A DNA stretch of 64,000 bases, taken from positions 124,001-188,000 of the forward strand of contig NZ_CP069421.1 in the NCBI RefSeq assembly GCF_018118585.1. Reading direction: 5' to 3'. This document shows positions 33,077 to 40,385 of the stretch, piece after piece. Both the position numbers and the translations under genes were made by a program. The notes beneath the pieces are model-generated. The model saw nothing but the letters and a program-made list of their open reading frames with translations, was not told the DNA's origin and made no database searches. Numbering within the stretch: the stretch's first letter is position 1; every line of letters starts with the position of its first letter. The DNA is from Aristaeella lactis (GTDB lineage Bacteria; Bacillota; Clostridia; Christensenellales; Aristaeellaceae).

Positions 33077-33114
33077 TCATGTATATTCGTTGTATTTATG
33101 CATAATATACATGA
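33077..33114. repeat. 11-bp inverted repeat with TGNAT-type half sites
   Basis: TCATGTATATT (33077-33087) is exactly repeated in reverse complement at 33104-33114. The stretch around it is AT-rich and holds several TGCATAA/TGTATAA half sites (33058, 33081, 33098), upstream of the amino-acid transporter promoter. It could be an operator region. Confidence 0.6.
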
Positions 33115-33128
33115 AAAAGATATTATTA

Positions 33129-33142
33129 TGTATAAAAATGCA
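33129..33142 (+). promoter_or_regulatory. ArgR-like operator
   Basis: TGTATAAAAATGCA fits the ARG-box pattern TGNATWWWWATNCA at every defined position and ends 9 bases before the -35 element. It suggests arginine control of the following transporter. The match is by eye; AT-rich DNA can give it by chance. Confidence 0.45.
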
Positions 33143-33151
33143 AAAAATCTA

Positions 33152-33180
33152 TTGACAAGGATATAACCCGGTGCTATACT
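33152..33180 (+). promoter_or_regulatory. promoter of the amino-acid transporter operon
   Basis: TTGACA (33152-33157), 17 bases, TATACT (33175-33180): near-consensus sigma-A promoter. Confidence 0.85.
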
Positions 33181-33216
33181 ATGCCCAATCCAAAGAGGAA
33201 CAAGGAGGATATGACA

Positions 33217-33957
33217 ATGAAAAAGATTCTTGCTATGGTTCTGGCGCTGGCACTGGTTCTGAGCACAGCCGCTGCTCTGGCTGAGCTGAAGACGCTCGAA
33301 GAGGGTAAATTCATTTACGCCACCAGCCCGGATTTCCCGCCTTTTGAGTTTACGGATGATAATGATAATGTCATCGGTATTGAGCCTGACATCCTGGCTA
33401 TTATCTGCGGCAACCTCGGCCTGACCGCCGAACCTTATGCCATCGACTTCGACAGCGCACTGGTTGCTCCCGGTGCCGGCAAGGCTGACGCGGTTGTTTC
33501 CGGCGTGACCGTGAAGGAAGAACGGAAATCTTCCCTGGAGTTCACCGTTCCCTATGTGACGATCGTGCAGGGCGTTGTTTTCAAGACCGGCGATGACATC
33601 ACCATGGAAAACCTGGGTGAGAAAATGATCGGTGTGCAGAGCGGCACCACGGGCAAGGATCTCGCCATTGATAATTTCGGTGAAGATCATGTGACTGCGT
33701 ACGACAAGTACTCCCTCGCTTTCCAGGCCCTGCAGAACGGCCAGGTGGACTGCATCATGGTGGACGACATGGTCGGCGCTGCCTATGTGAAGCAGATTCC
33801 CGGACTGGAAATGTTCCAGACCGACTATACACCCGAAGATTTCGCTTTCGGTTTCGCAAAGGGCAACACCGAACTGGTGGAAGCCTTCAATGCTGAACTG
33901 CAGAAGCTGATCGACGATGGTACCATTGAAGAGATCATTCTGAAGTGGAACGAGTAA
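33217..33957 (+). CDS. polar amino-acid ABC transporter substrate-binding protein
   Basis: 246 residues, family 3 solute-binding protein. Signal peptide MKKILAMVLALALVLSTAAA-LA, no lipobox Cys. Mature part begins KTLEEGKFIYATSPDFPPFE, then the ligand-contact segments GIEPDILAIICG, VVSGVTVKEERKSSLEFTVPY and GVQSGTTGKDLA. Arg-type ligand binding is possible given the upstream ARG-like box, but glutamine or cystine cannot be excluded. I chose the ATG at 33217, 8 bases after AAGGAGG, over ATGs at 33181 (which overlaps the promoter) and 33211. Confidence 0.88.
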   Translation: MKKILAMVLALALVLSTAAALAELKTLEEGKFIYATSPDFPPFEFTDDNDNVIGIEPDILAIICGNLGLTAEPYAIDFDSALVAPGAGKADAVVSGVTVKEERKSSLEFTVPYVTIVQGVVFKTGDDITMENLGEKMIGVQSGTTGKDLAIDNFGEDHVTAYDKYSLAFQALQNGQVDCIMVDDMVGAAYVKQIPGLEMFQTDYTPEDFAFGFAKGNTELVEAFNAELQKLIDDGTIEEIILKWNE

Positions 33958-33986
33958 TCTATAAGCCGGAGAGCTTTGATCACCGG

Positions 33987-34019
33987 AAGGAAAAGGCAAA
34001 ACAGCCTTTTCCTTTCTGT
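33987..34019 (+). terminator. intercistronic hairpin after the binding-protein gene
   Basis: AAGGAAAAGGC (33987-33997) and GCCTTTTCCTT (34004-34014) form an 11-bp stem, followed by TCTGTGTTATT. The weak T-run suggests partial termination, leaving more binding-protein mRNA. Confidence 0.7.
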
Positions 34020-34071
34020 GTTATTATCGCATAATAACCCAATCGACCTGTGAAGGAGAGGATCCGTTTCC

Positions 34072-34836
34072 ATGGAACAGTTTGTAGCCTGGAAAGCCAT
34101 GATGGCTGCGAATGAACCAACCACATTATGGCAGCAATTCTATGTGCTTTTCTATCAGGCATTTATTGAAAAAGACCGCTGGCTGCAGTACCTGAACGGC
34201 GTAGTGACTACGCTGTATGTGACGGTGCTGGCACTGCTCCTGGGCGTGGTCCTCGGCGTCATCGTTGCGGTGATCCGCACGGCACATGACCAGCAGCGTC
34301 CCGGACACAGGAATCCTGTGCTTGGATTCTTCAACGGGCTGCTGAAGGTTTATGTGACCGTGATCCGCGGTACCCCTATGATGGTGCAGCTGATGATTAT
34401 GGGCCTGGTAATCTTCGCGTCCAGCCGGAATTTTGTGATGGTCGGCGCTCTGACGCTGGGTATTAACTCCGGCGCGTATACCGCTGAGATCATCCGCGGC
34501 GGACTGATGAGCGTGGACCATGGCCAGATGGAGGCCGGACGCAGCCTGGGTATGAATTATACGGACACGATGAGGTTTGTTGTGGTGCCCCAGGCGATCA
34601 AGGCTATCCTGCCGGCATTGGGCAATGAGTTCATCGTGCTGCTGAAAGATACTTCCCTGATCAGCGTGATCGGCGGAAAGGAACTGCTGTACGCGGCCCG
34701 CAGTGTGGCTTCCCGGAACTATGAACCGATGTATCCTTATGTCGGGGCGGCCATTGTCTATCTGCTGCTGGTGATGCTGTTCACCTGGCTGCTGGGTATC
34801 TTTGAGAGGAGGCTGCGCGCAAGTGATAGACGTTAA
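34072..34836 (+). CDS. polar amino-acid ABC transporter permease
   Basis: 254 residues with about five membrane segments of the HisM/GlnP type. Family motif region: [40 protein letters not shown] (ATPase-coupling EAA loop, preceded by MEAGRSLG). The N-terminal helix follows a ~45-residue extension. AAGGAGAGG lies 10 bases upstream. It overlaps the ATPase gene by 14 bases. Confidence 0.92.
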   Translation: MEQFVAWKAMMAANEPTTLWQQFYVLFYQAFIEKDRWLQYLNGVVTTLYVTVLALLLGVVLGVIVAVIRTAHDQQRPGHRNPVLGFFNGLLKVYVTVIRGTPMMVQLMIMGLVIFASSRNFVMVGALTLGINSGAYTAEIIRGGLMSVDHGQMEAGRSLGMNYTDTMRFVVVPQAIKAILPALGNEFIVLLKDTSLISVIGGKELLYAARSVASRNYEPMYPYVGAAIVYLLLVMLFTWLLGIFERRLRASDRR

Positions 34837-35545
34837 AAACCTGACAAAAAGCTTTGGTGACCTGGAAGTTCTCAAAGGCGTCAGCCAGCACATCAACAGG
34901 GGAGAACGTGTTGTGCTGATCGGGCCCAGCGGAAGCGGAAAATCCACCTTCCTGCGCTGCCTGAACCTGCTGGAGACACCTACCAGCGGTGAGATCATCT
35001 TCGAGGGTCAGTCCATTACGGATGACAAATGCGATATCAACAAAATCCGCCAGAAGATGGGCATGGTTTTCCAGCATTTCAATCTGTTCCCCAATATGAC
35101 CATCCTGAAGAATATCACACTGGCGCCTGTCCGGACAGGGATCATGAACAAGGAAGAGGCGGAAAAGGCAGCTATGGAGCTGCTGAAACGCGTCGGCCTG
35201 GAAGACAAGGCGAACAGCTATCCAGCCCAACTTTCCGGCGGCCAGAAACAGCGTATCGCCATTGTGCGGGCCCTGTGTATGAGGCCGGAAGTGATGCTTT
35301 TTGACGAACCCACATCCGCCCTGGACCCGGAAATGGTCGGCGAGGTGCTGGACGTTATGAAGGAGCTGGCAAAGAGCGGTATGACGATGGTGTGCGTGAC
35401 CCATGAAATGGGCTTCGCCCGGGAAGTCGCTGACCGGGTGCTGTTCATGGATGAAGGCAGAATCCTGGAAGAGGGAACACCGCAGCAGATTTTTACCAAT
35501 CCGCAGGAACAGCGTACCAGGGATTTCCTGAACAAAGTTTTGTGA
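34823..35545 (+). CDS. polar amino-acid ABC transporter ATP-binding protein
   Basis: 240 residues, GlnQ/HisP type. Walker [10 protein letters not shown] at residues 34-42; [19 protein letters not shown], signature [15 protein letters not shown], Walker [21 protein letters not shown] and switch [14 protein letters not shown] follow. The GTG start at 34823, 10 bases after AGGAGG inside the permease gene, gives the usual N-terminus [18 protein letters not shown]. Last gene of the transporter operon. Confidence 0.93.
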   Translation: MIDVKNLTKSFGDLEVLKGVSQHINRGERVVLIGPSGSGKSTFLRCLNLLETPTSGEIIFEGQSITDDKCDINKIRQKMGMVFQHFNLFPNMTILKNITLAPVRTGIMNKEEAEKAAMELLKRVGLEDKANSYPAQLSGGQKQRIAIVRALCMRPEVMLFDEPTSALDPEMVGEVLDVMKELAKSGMTMVCVTHEMGFAREVADRVLFMDEGRILEEGTPQQIFTNPQEQRTRDFLNKVL

Positions 35546-35592
35546 TATAATCATTTCGTATTCTTTTTTGATCACTTTACCGGAGGGATTCA

Positions 35593-36318
35593 ATGTCGTC
35601 CGTCAGCCGCATCCTCTCACTGCTTTCCGCCGCTTCCATGATGGTTTCCGGCGCCCTGGACACCGTTGCGCCGCAGCATGACGCTGACGGGCTGCTGTTC
35701 CTGGTGAACCGGGAATACACGGTTTCCGAAGCCTACGAACCGGCGGACCTGGAGATGAGCGATGTGCCCGGACAGGTACGGCGCCTTCGCCCGGCGGCCG
35801 CGGAAGCCCTGCGGGAGATGTTCCAGGCCTGCAAGGAAGAGACTGGCAAACAGCTTCTTTCTATCAGCGGCTATCGTTCCTATGCCAAGCAGAGCGGCAT
35901 TTATAACCGCAAGCTGCGTTCCGTAAAAAAGAACGTGGAAAAGGCGCAGGAATATGTGGCACCGCCGGGGGCAAGCGAGCACCAGACGGGTATGGCCATG
36001 GACGTGGGCCAGAAGCACAAGGTGAACCTGGAGGTCTCCTTCGGGGAAACCGAGGGCGGAAAATGGTGCCGGGAAAACTGCTGGCGTTTCGGTTTTATCC
36101 TTCGGTACGGCGAGACCTGGGAAGGCATCACCGGCTACAAGTATGAACCCTGGCATTTCCGCTATGTGGGCAAAGAGTATGCCAAGCAGATCCATGATGC
36201 CGATATCCCGCTGGAAACCTGGCTCATCGATTACCGGATACAGGTCCTGCAGGAGCTGCTGCACAGCGGTTCCCGGACCGGAACGGAATTCACAGGCTAT
36301 GTGGTTCAGGACGAGTGA
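35593..36318 (+). CDS. D-alanyl-D-alanine carboxypeptidase, VanY family
   Basis: 241 residues. A hydrophobic N-terminus (residues 6-22) is a signal or anchor. The VanY/LAS peptidase core has SGYRSYAKQ, the zinc motif SEHQTGMAMDVG (H130, D137) and EPWHFRYVG (catalytic E185, zinc H188). It trims the terminal D-Ala from peptidoglycan stem peptides outside the membrane. GGAGGG lies 7 bases upstream. A second VanY-type gene with its own signal peptide follows, then a two-component system. Confidence 0.9.
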   Translation: MSSVSRILSLLSAASMMVSGALDTVAPQHDADGLLFLVNREYTVSEAYEPADLEMSDVPGQVRRLRPAAAEALREMFQACKEETGKQLLSISGYRSYAKQSGIYNRKLRSVKKNVEKAQEYVAPPGASEHQTGMAMDVGQKHKVNLEVSFGETEGGKWCRENCWRFGFILRYGETWEGITGYKYEPWHFRYVGKEYAKQIHDADIPLETWLIDYRIQVLQELLHSGSRTGTEFTGYVVQDE

Positions 36319-36374
36319 TCCGGACACGGTTCGTTAAAAAGAATGCAAATGATTATTTACAGAGGTTCTGTTTT

Positions 36375-37256
36375 ATGAAGAAAGTGATTTGTTTCCTGCT
36401 TTCCCTGATGCTGCTCCTGCCGATTTTCGCGCTGGCGGAGACTGAAACGGAAGAGCTGGAAATAGAGGAAATTATCGACGCTGAGGAATACGAGGAAGAA
36501 GAAACGGAGGAAGAGGAACCTGCCGCCAAGGCCGGGGAATGGACCTTCCCTGTGGCACTGGAGGATATGGATCCCACCTTTGTCGTGCTGGCCAACAAAC
36601 ACTATAAACTGGACAGCAAGTTCGTTCCCAAGCCGCTGGTGAAGATGAAGCAGCGCAAGGCAGCCAAGGACGGCAGCAACAAAAACGGCGGTGTCCTCTT
36701 TGCCAAGGGCGGCACCTACAAGCTCCAGGAGACCTGCGCGGAGGCACTGGTGGCCATGAGCGAAGGCGCCCGGGCGGACGGATACAATCTGTATCTCAAG
36801 AGCGCCTACCGTTCCTACCAGACCCAGAAAACCATGTATAACAACCGGCTGAAAAAGAACAAGGGCAAGGATGACGGCTGGGTCTCCCAGCCCGGCTCCA
36901 GCGACCACCAGACCGGCCTGGGATGCGACGTGGTGCCCAAGAGCTGGCGCGACAAGGCCATGAACGGCAAGATGGGCAAGGAACCGGAATGCATCTGGAT
37001 GGCGGAACACTGCCATGAATACGGCTTTATCCTCCGTTATCCTTCCGACAAGGAAGAAATCACCGAGATCAACTATGAGCCCTGGCATATGCGCTATGTA
37101 GGTATCCCTGCCGCCACCTATATCATGGAGAACGGCCTGTGCCTGGAAGAGTTTACGGAACAGCTGCAGCAGGCGATCCAGGAATACCTGGACAACGGCG
37201 GGGACTGGTCCAAGGTGGAGAAGTTTATCCAGAATCCAACGGAAGAGGGAAAGTAA
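36375..37256 (+). CDS. secreted D-alanyl-D-alanine carboxypeptidase, VanY family, with acidic linker
   Basis: 293 residues. Signal peptide residues 1-18 (MKKVICFLLSLMLLLPIF), then a strongly acidic linker (~20-52, runs of Glu: EEYEEEETEEEEP), then the peptidase domain. Zinc motif SSDHQTGLGCDVV (H178, D185) and EPWHMRYVG (E235, H238) are intact. Compared with the neighbouring VanY-type protein it has an insert between these motifs (VPKSWRDKAMNGKMGKEPEC). The ATG at 36375 marks the signal peptide; upstream codons in frame are not used. The ribosome site is weak (AGAGG). Confidence 0.88.
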   Translation: MKKVICFLLSLMLLLPIFALAETETEELEIEEIIDAEEYEEEETEEEEPAAKAGEWTFPVALEDMDPTFVVLANKHYKLDSKFVPKPLVKMKQRKAAKDGSNKNGGVLFAKGGTYKLQETCAEALVAMSEGARADGYNLYLKSAYRSYQTQKTMYNNRLKKNKGKDDGWVSQPGSSDHQTGLGCDVVPKSWRDKAMNGKMGKEPECIWMAEHCHEYGFILRYPSDKEEITEINYEPWHMRYVGIPAATYIMENGLCLEEFTEQLQQAIQEYLDNGGDWSKVEKFIQNPTEEGK

Positions 37257-37345
37257 TTCAGAATTAAGAATTCAGAATGATCCGCCGGGGCGGGGGAGAT
37301 TCCTCCACTACGCCTTCGGCTTCGGTCGGAATGACATGGTACTTG
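37256..37345. repeat. REP-like stretch between the vanY-type gene and the response regulator
   Basis: The 121-base gap begins with TTCAGAATTAAGAATTCAGA, part of the dispersed oligonucleotide family. It is followed by GGGGGAGATTCCTCCACTAC and a CGCCTTCGGCTTCGG stretch ending in GTCGGAATGACA. The last part resembles the TCTCGAC...GCTCGAAATGACA element at the right end of the window. It is a non-coding dispersed element; no promoter stands out. Confidence 0.6.
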
Positions 37346-37377
37346 TTTCATATCGATGACAGGTAAAGGGACAAAAC

Positions 37378-38049
37378 ATGAAGCTATTGATTGTGGATGA
37401 CGAGGCGCGGATCCGTGCCCTGATCAGCAAATACGCCGCCTTTGAAGGCTATGAGACCGAAGAGGCGGAGAACGGCATGCAGGCCATCGAAATGTGCCGG
37501 CAGCATCATTATGACCTGGTGATCATGGACGTTATGATGCCTGAGCTGGACGGCTTCTCCGCTGTCCGGGAGATCCGGAAAAACGATCCCGTGCCGGTGA
37601 TCATGCTTTCCGCCCGGGGCGAGGAGTATGACCGGATCCATGGGTTTGAGCTGGGCATCGATGACTATGTGGTCAAACCCTTCTCCCCGAAGGAACTGAT
37701 GATGCGCGTCGGCGCTGTGATCCGGCGCAGCGGGGAAGCGGAAAAGAAGGCGGAGGAGACTGTCTCTGTGGGCGGCCTGACCGTGGACTTCACAGCCCGC
37801 CGGGTGATCGTGGACGGAGTGGAAGCCGAACTGAGCCCGAAGGAATATGACCTGCTCTTCTATATGATCCGCAACCGCGGCATTGCCCTGACCCGGGAAA
37901 AGCTCATCAGCGACGTATGGGGCTATGACTTTTTCGGGGATGACCGCACACTGGACACGCATATCAAACTGCTGCGGAAACAGCTGGGACCGTATGCAGA
38001 CAAGATCACAACGCTCAGAGGGGTAGGCTATCGCTTTGAGAAAGAATAA
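37378..38049 (+). CDS. response regulator, OmpR/PhoB family
   Basis: 223 residues. Receiver domain residues 1-118 with acidic pair D7-D8, phosphorylation site D51 (DLVIMDVMMPELDGF) and switch Lys in DDYVVKPFSPKEL. C-terminal winged helix with LSPKEYDLLFYMIRNRG, DVWGYDFFGDDRTLDTHIKLLRKQLG and a terminal TLRGVGYRFEKE. The following kinase gene starts within its last codons (14-base overlap). Targets are unknown; the neighbouring D,D-carboxypeptidases suggest a cell-wall role. Confidence 0.95.
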   Translation: MKLLIVDDEARIRALISKYAAFEGYETEEAENGMQAIEMCRQHHYDLVIMDVMMPELDGFSAVREIRKNDPVPVIMLSARGEEYDRIHGFELGIDDYVVKPFSPKELMMRVGAVIRRSGEAEKKAEETVSVGGLTVDFTARRVIVDGVEAELSPKEYDLLFYMIRNRGIALTREKLISDVWGYDFFGDDRTLDTHIKLLRKQLGPYADKITTLRGVGYRFEKE

Positions 38050-39130
38050 TCTGGCTTACCGGGAGGAGTTCCTTGCCGGCCGGGTCGGTATCCGGGCCAA
38101 GATCCTGATTTATCTCGCAATTCTTGCGGGATTTATCATTTCCACGGTCTGGATGCTGCAGGGAGTCCTTTTCCGGAACCTGTACCGGGGCGCTACGGTG
38201 ATCCAGATCGAGGACGCGGTGCGCACCCAATTCATCCTGACGGTGGGCGCCATTGTGCTGGCTACCGTGCTGGTGGGCTTTACCATGGCCAGGTTGATCT
38301 CCGAACCGATCATCCAGACCAATGAAGCAGCCAAGGAACTGAGCCGTTCCCGCTATACACGCCCGTCCTTCAACGGCGGATACCGGGAGATCGCGGAACT
38401 AAACGATACGCTGGTACGCGCGGCGGAAGACCTGGGCAAGGTGGAGGACCTGCAGCGGGAGCTGATCGCTAATATCAGCCATGACCTGCGCACGCCCCTG
38501 ACCATGATCGAGGGCTATGCCGAGGCCATGCGGGATATTCCCGAGGAAGTAACCCCGGAGAATATGCAGATCATCATCGATGAGACGACCCGCCTGAGCT
38601 CCATGGTCAACGAGGTGCTGGATTTCAGCCGCCTGCGGACCGGCAACCTGGAACTGGAGGAAGCCCCCTTCAACCTGACGGAGCAGATCCGGGAGATCGT
38701 CAGGCGGATCGGCCGGATGACTGCTGTGGACGGCTACAATGTGGTTTTTGACGAGGCGCAGGACCGCGTGGTGAAGGGAGACAGCAAGCGGATCAGTCAG
38801 GTGCTGTACAATCTCCTTGGAAACGCACTCACCTATACGGGTAAGGACAAAACCGTCCATATTACCCAGCAGGACGTGGGCTCCAGGGTGCGCGTGCGCA
38901 TCTCCGACAGCGGGGAAGGCATTCCTGCGGACGAGCTTCCCTTTATCTGGGACCGGTATTACCGCAGCCGTGAGAACCACCGCCGCGCTGTGATCGGCAG
39001 CGGATTGGGGTTGAATATCTGCCGGGGCATCCTGGAAAAACACGATGCCGAATTCGGTGTCCTGAGCGAGGAAGGGAAGGGAACCACCTTCTGGTTTGAC
39101 CTGCCGAAGGCAGAACAGAAGAAAGAATAA
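38036..39130 (+). CDS. sensor histidine kinase with HAMP domain
   Basis: 364 residues, TTG start inside the response-regulator gene with GGGGTAGG about 9 bases upstream. Transmembrane segments at ~23-42 and ~65-86, with only about 22 residues outside between them, so the sensor part is minimal. HAMP follows, then the H-box ELIANISHDLRTPLTMIEGY (H149), N-box QVLYNLLGNALTYT, and G-boxes SDSGEGIPADELPFIW and GSGLGLNICRGILEKH. It pairs with the upstream regulator. Confidence 0.92.
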   Translation: MRKNNLAYREEFLAGRVGIRAKILIYLAILAGFIISTVWMLQGVLFRNLYRGATVIQIEDAVRTQFILTVGAIVLATVLVGFTMARLISEPIIQTNEAAKELSRSRYTRPSFNGGYREIAELNDTLVRAAEDLGKVEDLQRELIANISHDLRTPLTMIEGYAEAMRDIPEEVTPENMQIIIDETTRLSSMVNEVLDFSRLRTGNLELEEAPFNLTEQIREIVRRIGRMTAVDGYNVVFDEAQDRVVKGDSKRISQVLYNLLGNALTYTGKDKTVHITQQDVGSRVRVRISDSGEGIPADELPFIWDRYYRSRENHRRAVIGSGLGLNICRGILEKHDAEFGVLSEEGKGTTFWFDLPKAEQKKE

Positions 39131-39154
39131 CTTCCGGGGATTCAAGAGCATATG

Positions 39155-39187
39155 AAAACAGCCGATGCATTGCACCGGCTGTTTTTT
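39155..39187. terminator. terminator between the kinase gene and the tRNA cluster
   Basis: AAAACAGCCG (39155-39164) and CGGCTGTTTT (39176-39185) form a 10-bp stem flanked by A and T runs; it can end the kinase transcript and the minus-strand tRNA transcript. Confidence 0.8.
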
Positions 39188-39190
39188 GAG

Positions 39191-39261
<71 letters not shown>

Positions 39262-39267
39262 AGATGG

Positions 39268-39340
39268 AGCGGTAGACGGGACTCGGACCCGCGACATCCA
39301 CCTTGGCAAGGTGGCACTCTACCAACTGAGCTACTACCGC
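39268..39340 (-). tRNA. tRNA-Gly (anticodon GCC)
   Basis: Minus strand: acceptor GCGGTAG/CTACCGC, anticodon loop TTGCCAA (GCC) on the stem CCACC/GGTGG, T-arm CGGGTCCGAGTCCCG. Seven bases from the neighbouring tRNA-Gly(TCC). Confidence 0.95.
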
Positions 39341-39361
39341 ATAAAGGAAACCGGGGAACTG

Positions 39362-39442
39362 TGCGGACGAAGAGACTCGAACTCTTACGCCTTTCGACAC
39401 CAGATCCTAAGTCTGGCGCGTCTGCCATTCCGCCACGCCCGC
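39362..39442 (-). tRNA. tRNA-Leu (anticodon TAG)
   Basis: Class II tRNA with a long variable arm (TGTCGAAAGGCG). Acceptor GCGGGCG/CGTCCGC, anticodon loop CTTAGGA (TAG), T-arm GAGTTCGAGTCTC. Confidence 0.93.
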
Positions 39443-39471
39443 AGGTCAGACCCGGCGAAAGCAGAGGAAAG

Positions 39472-39544
39472 TGACCCATTGGAGATTCGAACTCCAGACA
39501 CCTTGATTAAAAGTCAAGTGCTCTGCCAACTGAGCTAATGGGTC
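39472..39544 (-). tRNA. tRNA-Lys (anticodon TTT)
   Basis: Acceptor GACCCAT/ATGGGTC, anticodon loop CTTTTAA (TTT), T-arm GGAGTTCGAATCTCC. Confidence 0.95.
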
Positions 39545-39552
39545 ATACAAAG

Positions 39553-39624
39553 CTGGGGTGGCAGGGCTCGAACCTACGAATGCGGGAGTCAAAGTCCCGT
39601 GCCTTACCACTTGGCTACACCCCA
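39553..39624 (-). tRNA. tRNA-Gln (anticodon TTG)
   Basis: Acceptor TGGGGTG/CACCCCA (U1-A72, as in bacterial tRNA-Gln), anticodon loop CTTTGAC (TTG) on CGGGA/TCCCG, T-arm GTAGGTTCGAGCCCTGC. Confidence 0.94.
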
Positions 39625-39664
39625 ACGTAGGTAAACTGCCAGCTTGACGCCGAAGGAAAAAAGA

Positions 39665-39742
39665 TGGGGTGAGTAGTGGGACTCGAACCCACGGTCTTCA
39701 GAGCCACAATCTGACGCGTTAACCAACTACGCTATACCCACC
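39665..39742 (-). tRNA. tRNA-His (anticodon GTG)
   Basis: Carries the extra G at position -1 opposite C73, acceptor GTGGGTA/TACTCAC, anticodon loop ATTGTGG (GTG), T-arm GTGGGTTCGAGTCCCAC. CCA is encoded in the DNA (39667-39665), unlike several others in the cluster. Confidence 0.95.
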
Positions 39743-39754
39743 ATAGGAATCTGG

Positions 39755-39828
39755 CGCGCCTGGAGGGACTCGAACCCCCGGCCCACGGCTTAGAAGGCCG
39801 TTGCTCTATCCAACTGAGCTACAGGCGC
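39755..39828 (-). tRNA. tRNA-Arg (anticodon TCT)
   Basis: Acceptor GCGCCTG/CAGGCGC, anticodon loop CTTCTAA (TCT) on ACGGC/GCCGT, T-arm CGGGGGTTCGAGTCCCT. First gene of the cluster in transcription order. Confidence 0.95.
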
Positions 39829-39954
39829 ATGCCGCAGGACGGCTTCCTCCGGAGAAAAATCGGCGCTTTCAGGGGAAACCTGCCGTTTCCGCTGACAGAT
39901 ATGCATTATATCACCGGACTGTGGCTGTGTCAACCGATTTTTCACCTTTGCGCA

Positions 39955-39983
39955 TTGACAAAACAACTTATGCAGGATATGCT
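39955..39983 (+). promoter_or_regulatory. rnpB promoter
   Basis: TTGACA (39955-39960), 17 bases, TATGCT (39978-39983), placing the start at about 39990, the expected 5' end of the RNase P RNA. Confidence 0.8.
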
Positions 39984-39989
39984 ATGCGG

Positions 39990-40326
39990 GTGCGAGGTGA
40001 ACAGACGGTCGCAGGCCTTCGGGCATGAGGAAAGTCCGGGCACCACAGGGCAAGGGTGCCGGCTAACGGCCGGCGGAGGCGACTCCAGGGAGAGTGCAAC
40101 AGAAAGAAACCGCCGCCCTTCGGGACGGTAAGGATGGAAAGGCGAGGTAAGAGCTCACCCACGGACCTGGTAACAGGCCCGTGCTGTAAACCCCACCCGG
40201 TGCAAGATGCAATGGAGGCATGTCGGCGGCCCGCTGCGCCCTCCGCGATCGCTTGAGCCGTGCGGTAACGTACGGCCTGGATAGATGACCGTCCAATACA
40301 GAACCCGGCTTATGGTCACGCTCGTA
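39990..40326 (+). ncRNA. rnpB: RNase P RNA
   Basis: Catalytic RNA that matures the 5' ends of tRNAs. The universally conserved segments are present in order: GAGGAAAGTCCGGGC (about 40027), the P10-P11 region with AGAGTGCAACAGAAAGAAACC, GGTAAGGATGGAAAGG, CTGTAAACCCCACCCGGTGC with the tRNA 3'-end contact, and the 3' conserved AGATGACCGTC with ACAGAACCCGGCTTA. Type A-like layout, length about 337. It is divergent from the adjacent tRNA cluster and followed by an intrinsic terminator. Confidence 0.95.
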
Positions 40327-40333
40327 CTTCATG

Positions 40334-40362
40334 AAAAAGCTCTCCGCGCAGGAGAGCTTTTT
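40334..40362. terminator. bidirectional terminator between rnpB and the MBL-fold gene
   Basis: AAAAAGCTCTCC (40334-40345) and GGAGAGCTTTTT (40351-40362) with loop GCGCA, T-run on both strands. Confidence 0.9.
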
Positions 40363-40385
40363 CGTATTTACCGTTATGGACGGTA

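Noticed and set aside
37118-37351. Minus-strand frame over the REP-like stretch
   Set aside because: The translation (CHSDRSRRRSGGIS) is the usual false protein from this kind of dispersed repeat.
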